Part shown: positions 25,301 through 26,329 of the stretch, in pieces | How the letters are laid out: the number at the start of each line of letters is the position of its first letter | How positions within the stretch are numbered: position 1 is the stretch's first letter | Origin: DATAEK01 sp036258055 | Lineage (GTDB): Bacteria > Acidobacteriota > Vicinamibacteria > Vicinamibacterales > 2-12-FULL-66-21 | Assembly: GCA_036258055.1 (NCBI GenBank) | Contig: DATAEK010000030.1 | Location: 1-26,329 of the forward strand | DNA length: 26,329 nucleotides | Reading direction: 5' to 3' | Notes under the pieces: model-generated | Told to the model about the DNA's origin: nothing | The model's database searches: none | What the model saw: the letters and a program-made list of their open reading frames with translations, nothing else | Translations under genes and position numbers: made by a program

Positions 25301-26329
25301 TTCGAGGCTGGTGCCTTCCGGCGCGCGCAAGCCGACCTCGAACTCGGACTGATCGTCATTGGGCAGGAAGTTCTTGTTCGCCACCTTGAACAGCGGCACG
25401 CTGCTGAGCAGCACGAGTACCGCGATTCCAGCGACGATGCCGCGATGGGCAAGTGACCAGCCCAGAATCGAGGCGTAGCCGCGGTCGAGCGGACGGAAGA
25501 ATTTCGAGTCCTTGGAATCGTGATCCCCGCCCGCTGATCCTTCGCGGCGCGGCTTCATCCGAATCCAGCGGGCCGATAGCATCGGCGTCAGGGTGAAGCT
25601 CACGAGGAGCGAGACCATGATGGCAAACGACATCGTGAATCCGAAACTGGTCATGAACCGCCCGACGATTCCGCCCATGAACCCGACGGGCACGAAGATC
25701 GCGACGAGCGAGAGCGTGGTCGCCAACACCGCGAGCCCGATTTCGCGCGTCGCTTCGACCGCCGCCTGCATCGGCGGCCGTCCCTTTTCCTCCACGAACC
25801 GGTAGATGTTCTCCAGCACGACGATGGCATCGTCGATGACGATGCCGACGGCGAGCGTCAACGCGAGCATCGTCATCGAATTGAGCGTGAAGCCCTGGTA
25901 CCAGATGAGCCCGAAGGTCGCGATGATCGACGTGGGGATCGCGATGGCCGCGATGATGGTCGAGCGGAAGTTCCACAGGAATACGAGGACGACGGCCGCT
26001 GCCAGGATCGATCCAACGATGAGGTGTTCTTCGACGCTGTCGATCGATGCCTTGATGAACTCCGACAGATCGCGGACGACGCGGATCTGATAGCCCGCCG
26101 GCGCGAGCGGCGCCACTTCGGCCAATCGTTCCTTCACGGCATCGACGACCTGCACGGTGTTCGTGCCGGACTGCCGGCGCACCGTCAACAGTACCGCCGA
26201 CTCACCGTTGACGTTGGCCTTCGTTTCGGCGTCAGCCATGCCGTCCTCGATGGTCGCGACGTCACGAAGCAGTACCGGATGGGCCTCGGTCTGGCGGACG
26301 ACAATATCGCCGAACTCCGCCACCGAGCG
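22319..26329 (-). CDS. RND efflux permease fused to TolC-family outer-membrane exporter, 5'-truncated
   Basis: One frame runs from the right window edge to a TAG at 22319-22321. The first 785 visible residues are an HAE1/AcrB-like RND permease lacking about the first quarter. Present are the TM4 proton-relay motif GIVIDDAIVVLENI, a periplasmic porter part (NKNFLPNDDQSEFEVGL) and the TM10 lysine region FGVVKKNSILQIDHANQ. After the usual permease end (TPVAYSLFDDLSK) comes a signal-peptide-like segment, then about 516 residues of TolC/OEP type (MTREDAIRLAVENNPDLAVARY, two coiled-coil hairpin halves, FSYPIGQSTQEANFARARLER). No adaptor gene is in the window. It should export drugs or lipophilic compounds. 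An internal GTG at 24001 is a possible start for a separate TolC, but it has no good ribosome-binding site. Confidence 0.9.
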   Translation of the reverse strand, partial: RSVAEFGDIVVRQTEAHPVLLRDVATIEDGMADAETKANVNGESAVLLTVRRQSGTNTVQVVDAVKERLAEVAPLAPAGYQIRVVRDLSEFIKASIDSVEEHLIVGSILAAAVVLVFLWNFRSTIIAAIAIPTSIIATFGLIWYQGFTLNSMTMLALTLAVGIVIDDAIVVLENIYRFVEEKGRPPMQAAVEATREIGLAVLATTLSLVAIFVPVGFMGGIVGRFMTSFGFTMSFAIMVSLLVSFTLTPMLSARWIRMKPRREGSAGGDHDSKDSKFFRPLDRGYASILGWSLAHRGIVAGIAVLVLLSSVPLFKVANKNFLPNDDQSEFEVGLRAPEGTSLEATEIIANRIASKIQKLPEVAYTLVTVADDPARTQNLGTVYVRLTPVNKRSRDQFALMNQVRSEVLPHIEVKNLRTGVRPVATIGGGGTQNADIQFTINGPDLQLLEKYANAIVAAAKKEPGVVDVDTSLNVGKPELSVQLDRLKGADLGVQIADAAEALRLLVGGDQVTTYNEGGEQYEVHVRAIAGDRQSAEAIGQLTVPSSRHGGVALENLAKLTPGTAPSEINRLNRQRQVTVFAGLLPGVSQTPAMDAMSRTAESLGMGPGYSTRFAGRSRELGRAAQNFVLAFGLSLVFMYLILAAQFESWLHPITILLSLPLTLPFALLSIIITRQSLNIFSALGLLVLFGVVKKNSILQIDHANQLRERGMERDAAVLQASRDRLRPILMTTLAFVAGMIPLVLSSGVGSATNRAIGFVIIGGQSLVLLLTLVATPVAYSLFDDLSKIRFWRWGRSVKPAAATATVLALLLAWPSSARAQLMTPDRIQAAQSQLPQTPSTTTFKMTREDAIRLAVENNPDLAVARYDPQISQTQVAAAKGFFTPNVLSGVQRNSALDPPVNLFGSDQGTNTDFWSTNVGVNQQLPWGGGSYVFNWDSSRTTTDSLITSFNPALASSVQLAFSQPLLRDFKIDAPRAAVEVAKTNRLIADTQLREQLISTSADAERAYWLYVSALALVDVQQRSLDLALELERTNRARVNVGQSPPLDLVAAQAEAAQRRENLIVARTAARVSEDVLRTITLDSRRADFWTTHIEPADRSPVVGPPPDVDAAVRRALAERTDLDVARKEIHNTETTVKLTKTETLPDVRVQASYLTNGAGGDRLIRTGGFPGTIVGTESTSFGSVLGQVFTSDFPTWVVGLTFSYPIGQSTQEANFARARLERDQATARLHSLEVTAVRQIRDAAARVEQNQQRIETTKLGRELAEQRLDAEQKRFDVGMSTSFLVVQAQRDLAIARNNELQALLDYQLAVVAFETSQQTGVGLATRVATQLLPGIQ
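23870..23971 (-). other. Internal signal-peptide-like linker in the RND-TolC fusion
   Basis: Residues 785-818 of the visible fusion protein have a basic head (KIRFWRWGRSVK), a hydrophobic core (TATVLALLLAW) and an Ala-X-Ala type end (SSARAQ). The permease C-terminus faces the cytoplasm, so this segment would cross the membrane outward and place the TolC part in the periplasm. It could be cut by signal peptidase I or remain as a 13th membrane helix. No ATG, GTG or TTG occurs in frame between DDLSK and the core. Confidence 0.6.

Overview
This is a GC-rich, gene-dense bacterial chromosome segment with no phage, insertion-sequence or plasmid genes. Lipopolysaccharide-type envelope genes (an outer-membrane beta-barrel and a TolC-family exporter), large exported S9 and M14 peptidases with Gly/Arg-rich inserts, and a compact arginine cluster fit an Acidobacteriota-like soil organism, perhaps of the Vicinamibacteria. 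That assignment is inference from gene content and style; no rRNA or marker gene is present to prove it.

Layout. 1-1476 (+): the C-terminal part of a secreted S9 serine peptidase, cut by the window edge. 1477-1820: a repeat-filled convergent junction. 1821-2837 (-): a zinc-less quinone oxidoreductase. 2959-8753 (-): a six-gene arginine operon in the order argC, argB, argD, an N-acetylglutamate synthase of the GNAT type, argJ and argF, with 4-nt start/stop overlaps at the successive junctions. 8754-8855: the divergent control region. 8856-11830 (+): argR, an unusual argG-like gene and argH. 11839-12279 (+): a SixA-like histidine phosphatase. 12368-15712 (-): an outer-membrane beta-barrel, an aromatic-amino-acid-type PLP decarboxylase and a Pro-rich anchored glycine-zipper protein. 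15952-16539 (+): a small exported helical-repeat protein. 16536-17648 (-): a YihY/BrkB membrane protein. 17735-20734 (+): a giant M14 metallocarboxypeptidase. 21068-22171 (+): ThiO-type glycine oxidase. 22319-26329 (-): an RND efflux permease fused in frame to a TolC-type outer-membrane exporter, cut by the right edge.

How the genes work together. The two divergent arg transcripts encode nearly all steps from glutamate to arginine: acetylation (NAGS and ArgJ), ArgB, ArgC, ArgD, ArgJ deacetylation, ArgF, an ArgG homologue and ArgH, plus the ArgR regulator beside the shared promoter region. The one doubtful step is argininosuccinate synthase, because the ArgG homologue lacks several residues that are normally invariant.

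The most unusual non-coding signal is a recurring intergenic architecture. At four gene junctions there is a run of 7-9 bp tandem units followed by a run of the reverse-complement units. The unit sequence differs at each junction but the design is the same. One of these, at 20752-21053, is a 302-bp element bounded by 25-bp near-perfect terminal inverted repeats. A separate hairpin element occurs in two related copies (around 1669-1734 and 22200-22275).
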